Source: Arthrobacter saudimassiliensis | GTDB lineage: Bacteria; Actinomycetota; Actinomycetes; Actinomycetales; Micrococcaceae | Direction of reading: 5' to 3' | Assembly: GCA_900016675.1 (NCBI GenBank) | Contig: LN483070.1 | Coordinates: forward strand, 1,178,001-1,242,000 | DNA: 64,000 bases | Part shown: piece after piece, positions 49,258 to 60,772 of the stretch | How positions within the stretch are numbered: the stretch's first letter is position 1 | Layout of the letters: every line of letters starts with the position of its first letter | The notes under the pieces: model-generated | Databases searched by the model: none | Told to the model about the DNA's origin: nothing | The model's input: the letters and a program-made list of their open reading frames with translations, nothing else | Made by a program: the position numbers and the translations under genes

Positions 49258-49284
49258 CAGCGCACCAGACATCGGAGTTCGCCA

Positions 49285-51069
49285 GTGGCACCAAGTTCGC
49301 AGCCGGACGGGGCAGCACCCCGTACCGCCGCGGCCGGATACCGGCTGCGCGCTGGAATGATCCTTGCCCTGGTCCTGCTCCTGGTCCTGGCCGGACGGCT
49401 CTTCCACGTCCAGGCCCTCGACCCTGAAGGCATGGCCCAGACCGCTGTCGAGAACCGGCTGGTGACCACCACCGTTCCGCCGCTGCGCGGCAGCATCATG
49501 GACGCCGACGGCAACTACCTCGCCCGGAGCGTGGAGCGCTTCGACATCGTGGTCGACCAGCGCCTCTCCCAGGGGGAGGACAGCTACACCCGCACCAACC
49601 CCGACGGCGAGAAGGAAGAGGTCAGCTACGACCAGGCCTTCCGCGAACTCTCCGCCATCCTCGGCCAGGACCCGCAGACGCTGCGCGCCTCCGTGCTGGG
49701 GGAGAAGGGCTTCAACTTCGTGGCCAAGACCGTCACCCCGGAAATCCGGGACAAGGTCCTCGCCGTGCGCTTCCCCGGCATCTACGCGGACCGCACCACC
49801 CTGCGCACCTACCCCTCCGGATCGGTTGCCGGCGCCATGGTCGGCTTCCTCGGCACGGACGGGCCGCTGGAGGGCCTGGAGCTGACCCAGGACTCCGTCC
49901 TGGCCGGCGAGGCGGGCAGCAAGACCTTCGAAATCGGCGGCGACGGCATCCGGATCCCGTACGCCACCAACGAGGACACGGCCGTCCGCGACGGCGACTC
50001 GATCCGGCTGACCATTGAGCAGGACATCCAGTGGTTCGCCGAGGAGACCATCAGCGCGCAGGTGGAGGAATACCGCGCCGAGTGGGGCAACATCGTGGTG
50101 GTCGAGGCGGACACGGGCAATGTCGTCGCCATGGCCGAATCCGGCACCGTCGACCCGAACAACCCCGGCGCCACCCCGGCCGAGTCGCGCAAACCGCTGT
50201 CGGTGGCCGCCTCCTTCGAACCGGGCTCGACCACGAAGGTGATCACCATGGCCGCGGCCCTCGAGGAGGGGCTGATCGAACCCACCAGCCGGTTCGAGCT
50301 GGACAACACCTACACGGTGGACGGGCAGACCTTCAAGGACGCGTTCGAGCACGGCCGGCTGCAGATGACCGCCGCCGGAGTCCTGGCCCGGTCCATGAAC
50401 ACCGGCACCGTGGCGATCGGCCGCCAGCTCACCCCCGACCAGCGGTATGAGTGGCTGCGGAAGTTCGGCATCGGCGAGCCCCTGAACGTGGGCCTGAACG
50501 GCGAGACCGCGGGCATCCTGGCACCGGCCGACCAGTGGGATCCCCGCCAGCAGTACACCGTGCTCTTCGGCCAGGGCCTGGCCCAGACCGCGCTGCACAC
50601 CGCCATGGTCTACCAGACGATCGCCAACGACGGCGTGCGCCTGCCCCCGCGGCTCGTCGATGCCCGCATCGACGCCGACGGCAACGAGGAGAAGATCGAC
50701 GCCGGCGACGGCACCAGGGTGATGTCCGCCGAGACGGCGAAGGAACTGCAGCGGATGCTGGAGACCGTCACCGTGGAGGGCTCCGGAGCCACCGGTGCCC
50801 TGGACCAGTACCGGGTGGGCTCCAAGACCGGCACCGCGGAGGCGCCGGGAGCCAGCGGCGGCTATGACGGCTACACGCTCTCGTATGCTGGAATGGCACC
50901 CATGGAGGACCCCAGATACGTCGTTGTGGTGACCCTGCAGCGGCCGAAGGGCGACCTGTACTACCTGCTGCCGGGGGAGTCCTTCAAGAAAGTGATGGAG
51001 AAGGTCCTGACCACGCACAACGTACCCCCCTCCCAGGGCGAGCCCGACATTTACCCCATCGAGTACTAG
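49285..51069 (+). CDS. ftsI: Penicillin-binding protein 2/3, septal transpeptidase FtsI (PbpB)
   Basis: A 594-residue class B penicillin-binding protein. One N-terminal helix (ILALVLLLVLAGRLFHV), a dimerisation domain (LRGSIMDADGNYLAR), then the transpeptidase: SxxK is Ser315-Thr-Thr-Lys318 in EPGSTTKV, SxN is SMNTGT, and KTG is GSKTGTAEAPG. It crosslinks septal peptidoglycan and is a beta-lactam target. GTG start, 27 bp after ftsL; murE follows by 14 bp. No PASTA domain is present, unlike some actinobacterial septal PBPs. Confidence 0.95.
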   Translation: MAPSSQPDGAAPRTAAAGYRLRAGMILALVLLLVLAGRLFHVQALDPEGMAQTAVENRLVTTTVPPLRGSIMDADGNYLARSVERFDIVVDQRLSQGEDSYTRTNPDGEKEEVSYDQAFRELSAILGQDPQTLRASVLGEKGFNFVAKTVTPEIRDKVLAVRFPGIYADRTTLRTYPSGSVAGAMVGFLGTDGPLEGLELTQDSVLAGEAGSKTFEIGGDGIRIPYATNEDTAVRDGDSIRLTIEQDIQWFAEETISAQVEEYRAEWGNIVVVEADTGNVVAMAESGTVDPNNPGATPAESRKPLSVAASFEPGSTTKVITMAAALEEGLIEPTSRFELDNTYTVDGQTFKDAFEHGRLQMTAAGVLARSMNTGTVAIGRQLTPDQRYEWLRKFGIGEPLNVGLNGETAGILAPADQWDPRQQYTVLFGQGLAQTALHTAMVYQTIANDGVRLPPRLVDARIDADGNEEKIDAGDGTRVMSAETAKELQRMLETVTVEGSGATGALDQYRVGSKTGTAEAPGASGGYDGYTLSYAGMAPMEDPRYVVVVTLQRPKGDLYYLLPGESFKKVMEKVLTTHNVPPSQGEPDIYPIEY

Positions 51070-51083
51070 TTCCTGGAGCACCA

Positions 51084-52742
51084 GTGCCTGCAACACACGA
51101 TTCCCGGCCTGCCGCGCGCATGCGGCCCACCCGGGTGAGCCCGGTGACCCTGGCCGAGGCCGTCCACGCCCTTCCCCCCGGACTGCCGGGGCCCGGCCCC
51201 GCTCCCGGCACGCCCGCGGACGCCTGGCAGGTGGCCGTAACCGGCCTGAGCATCAGCTCCGCCGACGTCGTTCCCGGCGACCTCTACCTGGGCCTGCCCG
51301 GGGCACGCCACCACGGCGCCCGGTTCGCGGCCGACGCCGTGGCCGCCGAAGCCGCCGCCGTCCTGACCGACGAGGCCGGGCTGGAGCACGTCCGCGGACT
51401 GGACGTGCCGGTCTTCACCGCGCCGGAGCTGCGCCGCCTGGTGGGCCCGCTCTCGGCCGTCATCTTCGCCAGCCGGCCCGACGACGGCAGCGCACCGGTC
51501 CTGCTGGGCGTGACCGGGACGAACGGCAAGACCACCACCACCTACTTCATCAACTCGCTGCTCGGGGCGCTGGGCCGCACCACGGGCCTGATCGGCACCA
51601 TCGAGATCAAGGCCGGCGACGAACCGATTCCGAGCACCCTCACCACACCCGAGTCCCCGCAGGTCCACGGCCTGCTGGGCCTCATGCGGGAGAAGGGCCT
51701 GGATGCGGCGGCCATGGAGGTCTCCTCCCACGCCATCTCCTACCGGCGGGTGGACGGAGTGCGGTACGACGTGGCCGGGTTCACCAACCTCACCCAGGAC
51801 CACCTCGACCTGCACGGGTCCATGGAGGAGTACTTCCAGGCCAAGGCCGCGCTGTTCACGCCCGAGCGGGCACGGCGCGCCGTGGTGACGGTCGACGACG
51901 AGTGGGGCGCCCGCCTGGCAGGCCAGGCCCGCATTCCCGTCCTCAGCCTCGACACCTCCGCCGCGTCCGGCGGGACCCCCTTCCGGAGCGAATCCGGCGC
52001 ACCCGCCGACTGGACGGTGCGGGCCCTCACCCGGCGCGGGCTCGGCCACGCCTTCGAACTGCACGGACCGGACGGCGCCGTCCTGCGGGCGGCCACCGGC
52101 CTGCCGGGCACCTTCAACGTCTCCAACGCCGCCCTGGCCGCGGTCATGGTCCTGGCCTCGGGCGTGCCGGCGGCCCGGCTCCAGGAGGCGCTGGACCGGG
52201 ACCCGTTCACGGTGGAGGTTCCCGGACGGATGCAGCTGATCAGCGAGCAGCCGGCGGCGATCGTCGACTTCGCGCACAATCCCGATGCGCTCTCCCGCAC
52301 CCTCGAAAGCGTCCGCCGGCCGGGGACGGGATCCCGGGTGATCGCGGTCTTCGGCGCCACCGGACAGCGGGACGAGACCAAGCGCCCGCTGATGGGGGCC
52401 GTCGCGGCGCGCCTTGCGGACGTGGTCATCGTCACCGATGACGATCCCCACGACGAGGACGAGGCGCGGATCCGCGCCGGCGTGCTGGCCGGCGCCCGGG
52501 AGGCGCAGCGGGCCGAATCGCTGCCCTGCGAGATCCTCGAGGTCGCCCCCCGCGCCGCCGCCATCGAGCGCGCCGTCCAGCTGGCCAAACCGGCGGACAC
52601 CATCGTGGTCGCAGGCCGCGGCCACGAGGTCTGGCAGGAAGTGAAGGGCGTCAACCTGGCGCTCGATGACCGGGTCGAGTTGAGGCAGGCTTTGACAAAG
52701 CACGGATTCAGTGGCCTTTCCCCTGAGCGGGTAGAGTCCTAA
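51084..52742 (+). CDS. murE: UDP-MurNAc-tripeptide synthetase MurE (probably L-lysine-adding)
   Basis: A 552-residue Mur ligase. The ATP site is [20 protein letters not shown] (given in part), the central domain has TTPESPQVHGLLG and MEVSSHAIS, and NLTQDHLDLHGSMEEYFQAK follows. The amino-acid-specificity loop that reads DNPR in diaminopimelate enzymes is here D-D-P-H at residues 453-456. The loss of the Arg that grips diaminopimelate indicates another third amino acid, most likely L-Lys as in Micrococcaceae walls. GTG start; murF begins 6 bp after the stop. Confidence 0.93.
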   Translation: MPATHDSRPAARMRPTRVSPVTLAEAVHALPPGLPGPGPAPGTPADAWQVAVTGLSISSADVVPGDLYLGLPGARHHGARFAADAVAAEAAAVLTDEAGLEHVRGLDVPVFTAPELRRLVGPLSAVIFASRPDDGSAPVLLGVTGTNGKTTTTYFINSLLGALGRTTGLIGTIEIKAGDEPIPSTLTTPESPQVHGLLGLMREKGLDAAAMEVSSHAISYRRVDGVRYDVAGFTNLTQDHLDLHGSMEEYFQAKAALFTPERARRAVVTVDDEWGARLAGQARIPVLSLDTSAASGGTPFRSESGAPADWTVRALTRRGLGHAFELHGPDGAVLRAATGLPGTFNVSNAALAAVMVLASGVPAARLQEALDRDPFTVEVPGRMQLISEQPAAIVDFAHNPDALSRTLESVRRPGTGSRVIAVFGATGQRDETKRPLMGAVAARLADVVIVTDDDPHDEDEARIRAGVLAGAREAQRAESLPCEILEVAPRAAAIERAVQLAKPADTIVVAGRGHEVWQEVKGVNLALDDRVELRQALTKHGFSGLSPERVES

Positions 52743-52748
52743 ACCGTC

Positions 52749-54244
<1,496 letters not shown>

Positions 54245-54248
<4 letters not shown>

Positions 54249-55348
54249 TCTCCCTGCTGGTCGGGTCGTCGCTGGCACTGCTTTTCGCCTTCGCCGGGAC
54301 GCCCCTGTTCATCCGCCTGCTCGTGCGCCGCGGCTACGGCCAGTTCGTGCGCGACGACGGCCCCACCTCGCACCACACCAAGCGCGGCACGCCCACCATG
54401 GGCGGCGCCGTCATCGTCGCGTCCGTGGTGGCGGCCTATTTCCTCACCCACCTGGCGAGCTCGGCGATCAACCCGGGCAGCCCGGGCCCGACGGCGTCGG
54501 GCCTGCTGGTGCTCTTCCTGCTGGTCGGCATGGGCCTGGTCGGCTTCATCGACGACTACACCAAGATTTCCAAACAGCGCAGCCTGGGCCTGAACGCGAC
54601 GGCCAAGATCGTGCTGCAGACCGCCGTCGGCGTGGCCTTCGCGATCATGGCCCTGCAGTTCCCCAACCGGAACGGGCTGACGCCGGCGTCCACCGAGATC
54701 AGCTTCGTCCGGGACACCGGACTGGACCTGGCCTTTGCCGGCACCACCATCGGCGCCATCCTTTTCGTGATCTGGGCGAACCTGATCGCCACCGCCACCA
54801 CCAACGGCGTGAACCTCACCGACGGGCTCGACGGCCTGGCGGCCGGCGCGTCGGTGCTGGTCTTCGGCGCCTACTTCCTGATCGGCATCTGGCAGTGGAA
54901 CCAGAGCTGCTACGGCCCCGACGCCGGCAACCGCTGCTACGAGGTGCGGGACCCGATGGACCTGGCCCTGCTGGCCGGCGCCCTGGCCGGAGCCCTGATC
55001 GGCTTCCTCTGGTGGAACACCTCCCCGGCGAAGATCTTCATGGGCGACACCGGCTCCCTGGCCCTGGGCGGCGCGATTGCCGCGTTCGCCGTCCTCTCCC
55101 GCACCCAGATCCTGCTGGTGATCCTGGCCGGCCTGTTCGTGCTGATCACCCTGTCGGTCATCATCCAGGTCGGATACTTCAAGATCAGCGGCGGCAAGCG
55201 CGTGTTCAAGATGGCCCCGCTGCAGCACCACTTCGAGCTCAAGGGCTGGGCGGAGGTCACCGTGGTGGTCCGGTTCTGGATCATCGCCGGGCTCTGCGTC
55301 GCCGCGGCCCTGGGCATCTTCTACGCCGAATGGGTGGTGGGCCAGTGA
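54245..55348 (+). CDS. mraY: Phospho-MurNAc-pentapeptide transferase MraY
   Basis: A 367-residue enzyme with ten membrane helices. Landmarks: [12 protein letters not shown] (cytoplasmic loop), [16 protein letters not shown] with the catalytic Asp pair, [24 protein letters not shown], and [11 protein letters not shown] near the C-terminus. It transfers phospho-MurNAc-pentapeptide to undecaprenyl phosphate to make lipid I. Its GTG start overlaps murF, and its stop overlaps murD, each by 4 bases. Confidence 0.96.
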
Positions 55349-56898
55349 GCACCGATTCCGCCGGGACCTCCCGGCTTGATTCCCTGACCACCTGGGACTC
55401 GGACTGGTCCGGCCTGCGCGTCGTCGTGACCGGCATCGGCCTGTCCGGCTTCTCCGCGGCCGACACCCTGGTCGAGCTCGGCGCCCGCGTGGTCGTCGTC
55501 GACGGCGCGGACACCGACGCCAACCGGGCCAAGGCCGACACCCTGCGCATCGTCGGCGCGGCCGACGTGCTCCTCGGGGCGGATGCGGCCGCCGCGCTGC
55601 CCGCCGTCGACGGCCATCCGGCCGACCTCGTCGTCACCTCGCCCGGCTTCCGCCCCGACCACCCGGTGCTGGCACAGGCCGCCGCGGCCGGGATCCCCAT
55701 CTGGGGCGACGTCGAGCTGGCCTGGCGGGTGCGGATCCGCGAGGGCCGGAAGACCGCCGAATGGCTGGCCATCACGGGCACCAACGGCAAGACCACCACC
55801 GTGGGCATGACCGAGGCCATGCTGCGCGCCGCCGGACTGCGCGCCATCGCGGCCGGCAACGTCGGCACCCCGATCCTGGACGCGGTCCGGGACCCGGAGG
55901 GCTGGGACTTCATCGCCGTCGAACTCTCCAGCTTCCAGCTGCACTGGACCTGGTCGATCTCCCCGCTGGCCAGCGTGTGCCTCAACGTGGCCGAAGACCA
56001 CGTCGACTGGCACGGCTCCTTCGAGGCCTACCTGGCCGACAAGGCCAAGGTGTACGAAAACACCCGGGTCGCGTGCGTCTACAACGCCGAACAGGCGGAG
56101 ACCGAGCGGATGGTGGAGGAAGCCGACGTCGTCGAGGGCTGCCGCGCGGTCGCCTTCACCACCGGCATGCCGGCCATCAGCATGCTCGGCGTCGTCGAAG
56201 GCCTGCTGGTGGACCGCGCGTTCATCGCCGAACGCCGCGATTCCGCCGCCGAACTGGCCACCCTGGCCGACCTCGGCCGGAACGCCGCCCTGCACACCGT
56301 GGCCAACGCCCTGGCCGCCGCCGCCCTGGTCCGCGCCGCCGGCGTCGAACCGGCGGCCGTCCGCGAGGGCCTGCGCAGCTTCGAGCCGGGGGACCACCGC
56401 ATCCAGCCCGTGGCCCGGCTGAACGACGTGCTCTGGATCAACGACTCCAAGGCCACCAACCCGCACGCCGCCGCCGCGTCGCTGTCCGCCTTCTCCAGCG
56501 TCGTCTGGATCGCCGGCGGGCTGTCGAAGGGCGTGGAGTACGACGAGCTGGTGGCCGCCAACGCGGACCGCCTGCGCGCCGTCGTGGTGATCGGCACCGA
56601 TACCGGGGCCCTGCGCTCGGCTTTGGCGCGACACGCCCCCGGGGTGCCGGTGATCGGCGCCGCGACCGACCACACTGGTGGGGACGACACCACCGGCGGA
56701 CCCGCTGCCGGGGAAGAGATCATGGCGGCGGCCGTGGCCCGCGCCGCTGCCGCGGCCGAGCCCGGCGACACGGTGCTGATGGCCCCGGCAGCCGCCTCCA
56801 TGGATCAGTTCACTTCCTACGCACACCGCGGCAACGCCTTCATCGAGGCCGTCCGCGGATACGTGGAGGGACAGGCGCAGGCCGTAAAGGAGCAGTAA
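55345..56898 (+). CDS. murD: UDP-MurNAc-L-Ala:D-Glu ligase MurD
   Basis: A 517-residue Mur ligase. [22 protein letters not shown] is the N-terminal nucleotide-like fold (given as landmark VTGIGLSGF), [11 protein letters not shown] the ATP site, NVGTPILD and [10 protein letters not shown] the central domain, and [12 protein letters not shown] and WIAGGLSKG the C-terminal domain. It adds D-glutamate to UDP-MurNAc-L-Ala. The GTG start overlaps mraY by 4 bases; ftsW begins at the base right after its stop. Confidence 0.95.
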   Translation: MSTDSAGTSRLDSLTTWDSDWSGLRVVVTGIGLSGFSAADTLVELGARVVVVDGADTDANRAKADTLRIVGAADVLLGADAAAALPAVDGHPADLVVTSPGFRPDHPVLAQAAAAGIPIWGDVELAWRVRIREGRKTAEWLAITGTNGKTTTVGMTEAMLRAAGLRAIAAGNVGTPILDAVRDPEGWDFIAVELSSFQLHWTWSISPLASVCLNVAEDHVDWHGSFEAYLADKAKVYENTRVACVYNAEQAETERMVEEADVVEGCRAVAFTTGMPAISMLGVVEGLLVDRAFIAERRDSAAELATLADLGRNAALHTVANALAAAALVRAAGVEPAAVREGLRSFEPGDHRIQPVARLNDVLWINDSKATNPHAAAASLSAFSSVVWIAGGLSKGVEYDELVAANADRLRAVVVIGTDTGALRSALARHAPGVPVIGAATDHTGGDDTTGGPAAGEEIMAAAVARAAAAAEPGDTVLMAPAAASMDQFTSYAHRGNAFIEAVRGYVEGQAQAVKEQ

Positions 56899-58176
56899 AT
56901 GGTCAGCACGTCCACCGGAAGCGGTCGGAAACCGGCGGTCCGCCGCACCGCACCCGCCGCGGGACGTGCGGCCGACGCCGGCTCCGCGAAGGCTTCGGCT
57001 CCCCGCCGGGGCCGGGTCAAGCGGCTGCTCATCTGGCTCGAAGGCAGCGAACACGACGCCACCGGCGGCGCCTACTACTGGATCCTCGGCACCACCCTGG
57101 CACTGACCGCCATCGGCCTGATGATGGTGCTCTCCGCATCCTCCGTGGAGTCCATCGCCGCGGCCGCGGGCGAGCCGCTGGGTGCCAGCACGTTCGACCT
57201 GTTCGTCAACCAGTCGATCTTCGCGGCCGTCGGCGTCGCGGCCATGCTGGGACTCTCCCGCATCCCGCCGTCCTGGTATCCGGCCATCGGGTGGATCGCC
57301 ATGGTGGTCGCCGCGGGCCTGCTCGTGGCGGTGCTGCTGGTGGGCGAGGAGGTCAACGGCAACAAGAACTGGATCCGGATCGGGCCCATCCAGGGCCAGC
57401 CCTCCGAGGCCGCGAAACTCGCGATGGCCATCTGGTTTGCCGCCGTCCTGTCACGCAAGGGGCGGCTGATCAACCAGCCCAAGCACGCCTTCGTGCCGGT
57501 CGTGCCCGGCGGCGGCGTGCTGATCCTCCTTGTCGTCCTCGGCAAGGACCTCGGGACGGTGATCATCATGGGCCTGATCATGCTTGCCGCGCTCTTCTTC
57601 GCCGGCGCGCCGCTGCGGCTGCTCGGACTGATGTCGGCGCTGGGAGTCGGCGCCGGCCTGCTGCTGTCGGTCTTCAGCGGCAACCGCTCCAGCCGCATTT
57701 CCGCCTGGCTGAAGCTGGACTGCTCGGGCGGCCTCTGCGACCAGGCCAACGCCGGCATGTATGCCCTGGCCAGCGGCGGCTGGTGGGGCGTGGGCATCGG
57801 CCAGAGCCGGCAGAAGTGGAACTGGATTCCCGAAGCCCACAACGACTTCATCTTCGCGATCATCGGCGAGGAGTTCGGCCTGCTCGGCACCCTGGTGATC
57901 ATCGGCCTCTTCGCCGCCCTGGCCCTGGCCACCATCCGCGTGATGGTCCGGCACACGGCCCCGTTCGCCCGGATCGCCTGCGGCTCCATCCTCGTCTGGA
58001 TCGTCGGCCAGGCGTTCGTGAACATCGCCATGGTCACCGGACTGGCGCCCGTGATCGGCATTCCGCTGCCCTTCATCTCCTACGGCGGCTCCTCGCTGCT
58101 GTTCACCCTCGCCGCCGTCGGCGTCCTGCTCTCCTTTGCCCGCAAGATCCCGCAGAAGGAAGTTCCCGCTTCATGA
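56899..58176 (+). CDS. ftsW: Lipid II polymerase FtsW
   Basis: A 425-residue SEDS glycosyltransferase with about ten helices after a 45-residue basic N-terminus. [38 protein letters not shown], the Asp loop in [20 protein letters not shown] with [21 protein letters not shown] (landmarks only) and [13 protein letters not shown] are the SEDS signature blocks. With FtsI it polymerises septal glycan. It starts directly after murD, and its stop overlaps murG (ATGA). Confidence 0.95.
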   Translation: MVSTSTGSGRKPAVRRTAPAAGRAADAGSAKASAPRRGRVKRLLIWLEGSEHDATGGAYYWILGTTLALTAIGLMMVLSASSVESIAAAAGEPLGASTFDLFVNQSIFAAVGVAAMLGLSRIPPSWYPAIGWIAMVVAAGLLVAVLLVGEEVNGNKNWIRIGPIQGQPSEAAKLAMAIWFAAVLSRKGRLINQPKHAFVPVVPGGGVLILLVVLGKDLGTVIIMGLIMLAALFFAGAPLRLLGLMSALGVGAGLLLSVFSGNRSSRISAWLKLDCSGGLCDQANAGMYALASGGWWGVGIGQSRQKWNWIPEAHNDFIFAIIGEEFGLLGTLVIIGLFAALALATIRVMVRHTAPFARIACGSILVWIVGQAFVNIAMVTGLAPVIGIPLPFISYGGSSLLFTLAAVGVLLSFARKIPQKEVPAS

Positions 58177-59273
58177 ACCAGCCCCTTTCCGCAGTCCTCG
58201 CCGGCGGCGGCACCGCCGGCCACATCAGCCCCCTGCTGGCGATTGCCGACGCCCTGCGCCGCCGCGACCCCGACACGGCCGTCCGCGTGGTGGGAACCAA
58301 AGCCGGCATGGAGACCCGACTGGTGCCCCTGGCAGGCTACGACCTGGCCACCATCGACCGCGTGCCCATGCCCCGGCGCCCCTCCGGGGACCTGCTGCGG
58401 CTGCCCGGCCGGCTGGTGCGCGCCGTCCGCCAGGCCGGCGCCATCCTCGACGAGGCGGCCGCCGACGTCGTCGTGGGCGTGGGCGGCTACGTCAGCACCC
58501 CGGTCTACCTGGCCGCCCGCCGGCGGGGCCTCCCCGTCGTCGTGCACGAAGCCAACGCCCGCCCGGGCCTGGCCAACCGGGTCGGTGCCCGCGGCGCCGC
58601 CGCCGTCGGCACCGCCTTCGAAGGCACGCCGCTGCCGCATGCCGTGCACGTGGGCATGCCCATGCGGCAGGCCATCTCCCAGCTGGACCGCGCCGGCAAG
58701 CAGGCCGAGGCGCGCAGCGCCCTGGGCCTGGACGCGGACCGGCCCACCCTGATCGTCACCGGCGGGTCCTCCGGCGCGGCCAGCATCAACCGGGCCGTCG
58801 CCGAGGCCGCGGCCGACCTCGGCGCCGCCGGGATCCAGACCCTGCACATCACCGGACGGGACAAGGTGGTCCGCACCGCCGCCGGGGAGCCGCTCAGCGC
58901 ACCCGGCTACCGGCAGGTCGAGTACATCGACGGCATGGAGACGGCCTACGCCGCCGCCGACCTGCTGCTCGCGCGGTCCGGGGCCGGCACGGTCAGCGAA
59001 GTCAGCGCCGTCGGGCTGCCGGCCTTCTTCGTGCCGCTGCCGCACGGCAACGGCGAGCAGGCGCTCAACGCCCGCGGGCTCGTCGACGGCGGCGGCGCCC
59101 GGCTGGTGGAGGACAGGCTGTTCACCGCTGACGTCATCAGGACCCAGCTGCTACCTTTGCTCACCGACGCCGCGGCGCTGGAGCGGATGTCCGCGGCCTC
59201 CGCGGCGCTGGGCATCCGTGACGCCGACGAGCGGATGGCCGACATCATCATCAAGGCGGCGCGCCGGGCATGA
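58173..59273 (+). CDS. murG: Lipid II synthase MurG
   Basis: A 366-residue GT-B glycosyltransferase. [21 protein letters not shown] is the first glycine loop (landmark GGGTAGHI), [15 protein letters not shown] and [14 protein letters not shown] lie in the N-domain, [15 protein letters not shown] is the second glycine loop, and [21 protein letters not shown] with [15 protein letters not shown] binds UDP-GlcNAc. It adds GlcNAc to lipid I. It overlaps ftsW upstream and murC downstream by 4 bases each. Confidence 0.95.
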   Translation: MNQPLSAVLAGGGTAGHISPLLAIADALRRRDPDTAVRVVGTKAGMETRLVPLAGYDLATIDRVPMPRRPSGDLLRLPGRLVRAVRQAGAILDEAAADVVVGVGGYVSTPVYLAARRRGLPVVVHEANARPGLANRVGARGAAAVGTAFEGTPLPHAVHVGMPMRQAISQLDRAGKQAEARSALGLDADRPTLIVTGGSSGAASINRAVAEAAADLGAAGIQTLHITGRDKVVRTAAGEPLSAPGYRQVEYIDGMETAYAAADLLLARSGAGTVSEVSAVGLPAFFVPLPHGNGEQALNARGLVDGGGARLVEDRLFTADVIRTQLLPLLTDAAALERMSAASAALGIRDADERMADIIIKAARRA

Positions 59274-60772
59274 GCACCACCCCCCACACCACAGCAAGGA
59301 ACAGCACCATGGACGACGCCGCAGCCACCGCACCCGACGAGGCCGGCGCGCAGCACCGGCTGCGCCCGGCGGACCTGGGCCGCGTGCACTTCATCGGCCT
59401 CGGCGGAGCCGGAATGTCCGCCGTGGCGCGGATCCTGCTCGGCCGCGGCACCGCCGTCTCCGGCTCCGATGCCAAGGACAGCGCGGCGCTGCGCGCGCTG
59501 GCCGCACTCGGTGCGGAAACCCATGTCGGGCACGACGCCGCCCACCTGGGCCAGGCCGACACGGTGGTCATCTCCACGGCGATCCGCCCGGACAACCCCG
59601 AACTGGCCGCAGCCCGCCGGGCGGGACTGCGGATCCTGCACCGCTCCGTGGCCCTCGCCGCAGCCATGGAAGACAGCCGGCTGGTGGCCGTCGCCGGCAC
59701 CCACGGCAAGACCACCACCACGGCCATGACCACCGTGCTGCTGCGCTCCGCGGGACTGGACCCGTCCTTCGCCATCGGCGGCGACGTCTCCGGGCTGGGC
59801 GTGAACGCCGCCTGCGGCGGGGGAGAGGTTTTCGTGGCCGAGGCCGATGAATCGGACGGCTCGTTCCTGAACTACCGTCCCTCGGTGACGGTCGTGACCA
59901 ACGTCGAAGCGGACCACCTGGACCACTACGGGACGGCCGAAGCCGTGTACGCCTCCTTCGACCGCTTCGTCGAGCTGCTCCCGGCCGACGGGCTGCTCGT
60001 GGCCTGCGCCGACGACCCCGGCGCCGCGGACCTGGTCCGGCGCAGCAACGCTCCCGCCGTGCTCACCTACGGCTACGCGGCCGACGCCGACGTGCGGATC
60101 CTGGACACCGTCGCCGAAGGCAGCGGAACGGTCAGCACGCTCTCGTATACCCGCGACGGCCGGAGCGGACAGTGCACCCTGCGGCTGCAGGTGCCCGGCC
60201 GCCACAACGTCGCCAACGCCACCGCCGCCTTCGCCGTCGGACTGCACCTGGGCGTGGCCCCGGAGGCCGCAGCCGCCGGACTGGCCGGGTTCTCCGGAGC
60301 AGCCCGCCGCTTCGAACCCCGCGGCGAGGCCGCCGGGGTCCGGGTCTTCGACGACTACGCCCACCATCCCACCGAGCTCGACGCCGCCCTGCGCGCGGCC
60401 CGGACGGTTGCCGGCGAGCACCGGGTGCACGTGCTGTTCCAGCCCCATCTGTTCAGCCGGACCCGGAACTTCGCCGCCGAATTCGCCGCCGCCCTGGGCC
60501 TGGGCGACTCGGCGACGGTGCTGGATATCTATCCGGCGCGGGAGGATCCCATCGAAGGCGTCACCAGCGAGCTGATCACCAGCCGGCTGCAGGTTCCCGG
60601 CGGCTACGTCCCGGACGCCGCCGGCGCCGTCCGCTCCGTTGCGGCCCGCGCCGAGCCGGGGGACATCATCCTCACCGTCGGAGCAGGCGACGTGACCCGC
60701 CTCGGCCCGGAGCTGGTGGCGGAGCTTGCCGCCAAGGCCGCGCCGGCCGCACCCACCGACCATGGCCGGTAG
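59270..60772 (+). CDS. murC: UDP-MurNAc:L-alanine ligase MurC
   Basis: A 500-residue Mur ligase. [19 protein letters not shown] is the UDP-sugar fold, [19 protein letters not shown] the ATP site, [21 protein letters not shown] and [16 protein letters not shown] typical MurC blocks, and [13 protein letters not shown] near the C-terminus. It adds L-Ala to UDP-MurNAc, the first peptide step. ATG 59270 overlaps murG; an internal ATG at 59309 with AAGGA ahead is a possible alternative start, which would remove 13 unconserved residues. Confidence 0.94.
   Translation: MSTTPHTTARNSTMDDAAATAPDEAGAQHRLRPADLGRVHFIGLGGAGMSAVARILLGRGTAVSGSDAKDSAALRALAALGAETHVGHDAAHLGQADTVVISTAIRPDNPELAAARRAGLRILHRSVALAAAMEDSRLVAVAGTHGKTTTTAMTTVLLRSAGLDPSFAIGGDVSGLGVNAACGGGEVFVAEADESDGSFLNYRPSVTVVTNVEADHLDHYGTAEAVYASFDRFVELLPADGLLVACADDPGAADLVRRSNAPAVLTYGYAADADVRILDTVAEGSGTVSTLSYTRDGRSGQCTLRLQVPGRHNVANATAAFAVGLHLGVAPEAAAAGLAGFSGAARRFEPRGEAAGVRVFDDYAHHPTELDAALRAARTVAGEHRVHVLFQPHLFSRTRNFAAEFAAALGLGDSATVLDIYPAREDPIEGVTSELITSRLQVPGGYVPDAAGAVRSVAARAEPGDIILTVGAGDVTRLGPELVAELAAKAAPAAPTDHGR

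Noticed and set aside
55761-58172. Very long open frame (about 800 codons) upstream of and in frame with murG
   Set aside because: It is the out-of-frame shadow of murD and ftsW; its product is Arg/Gly-rich, and murG has a proper ATG with 4-base overlap at 58173.
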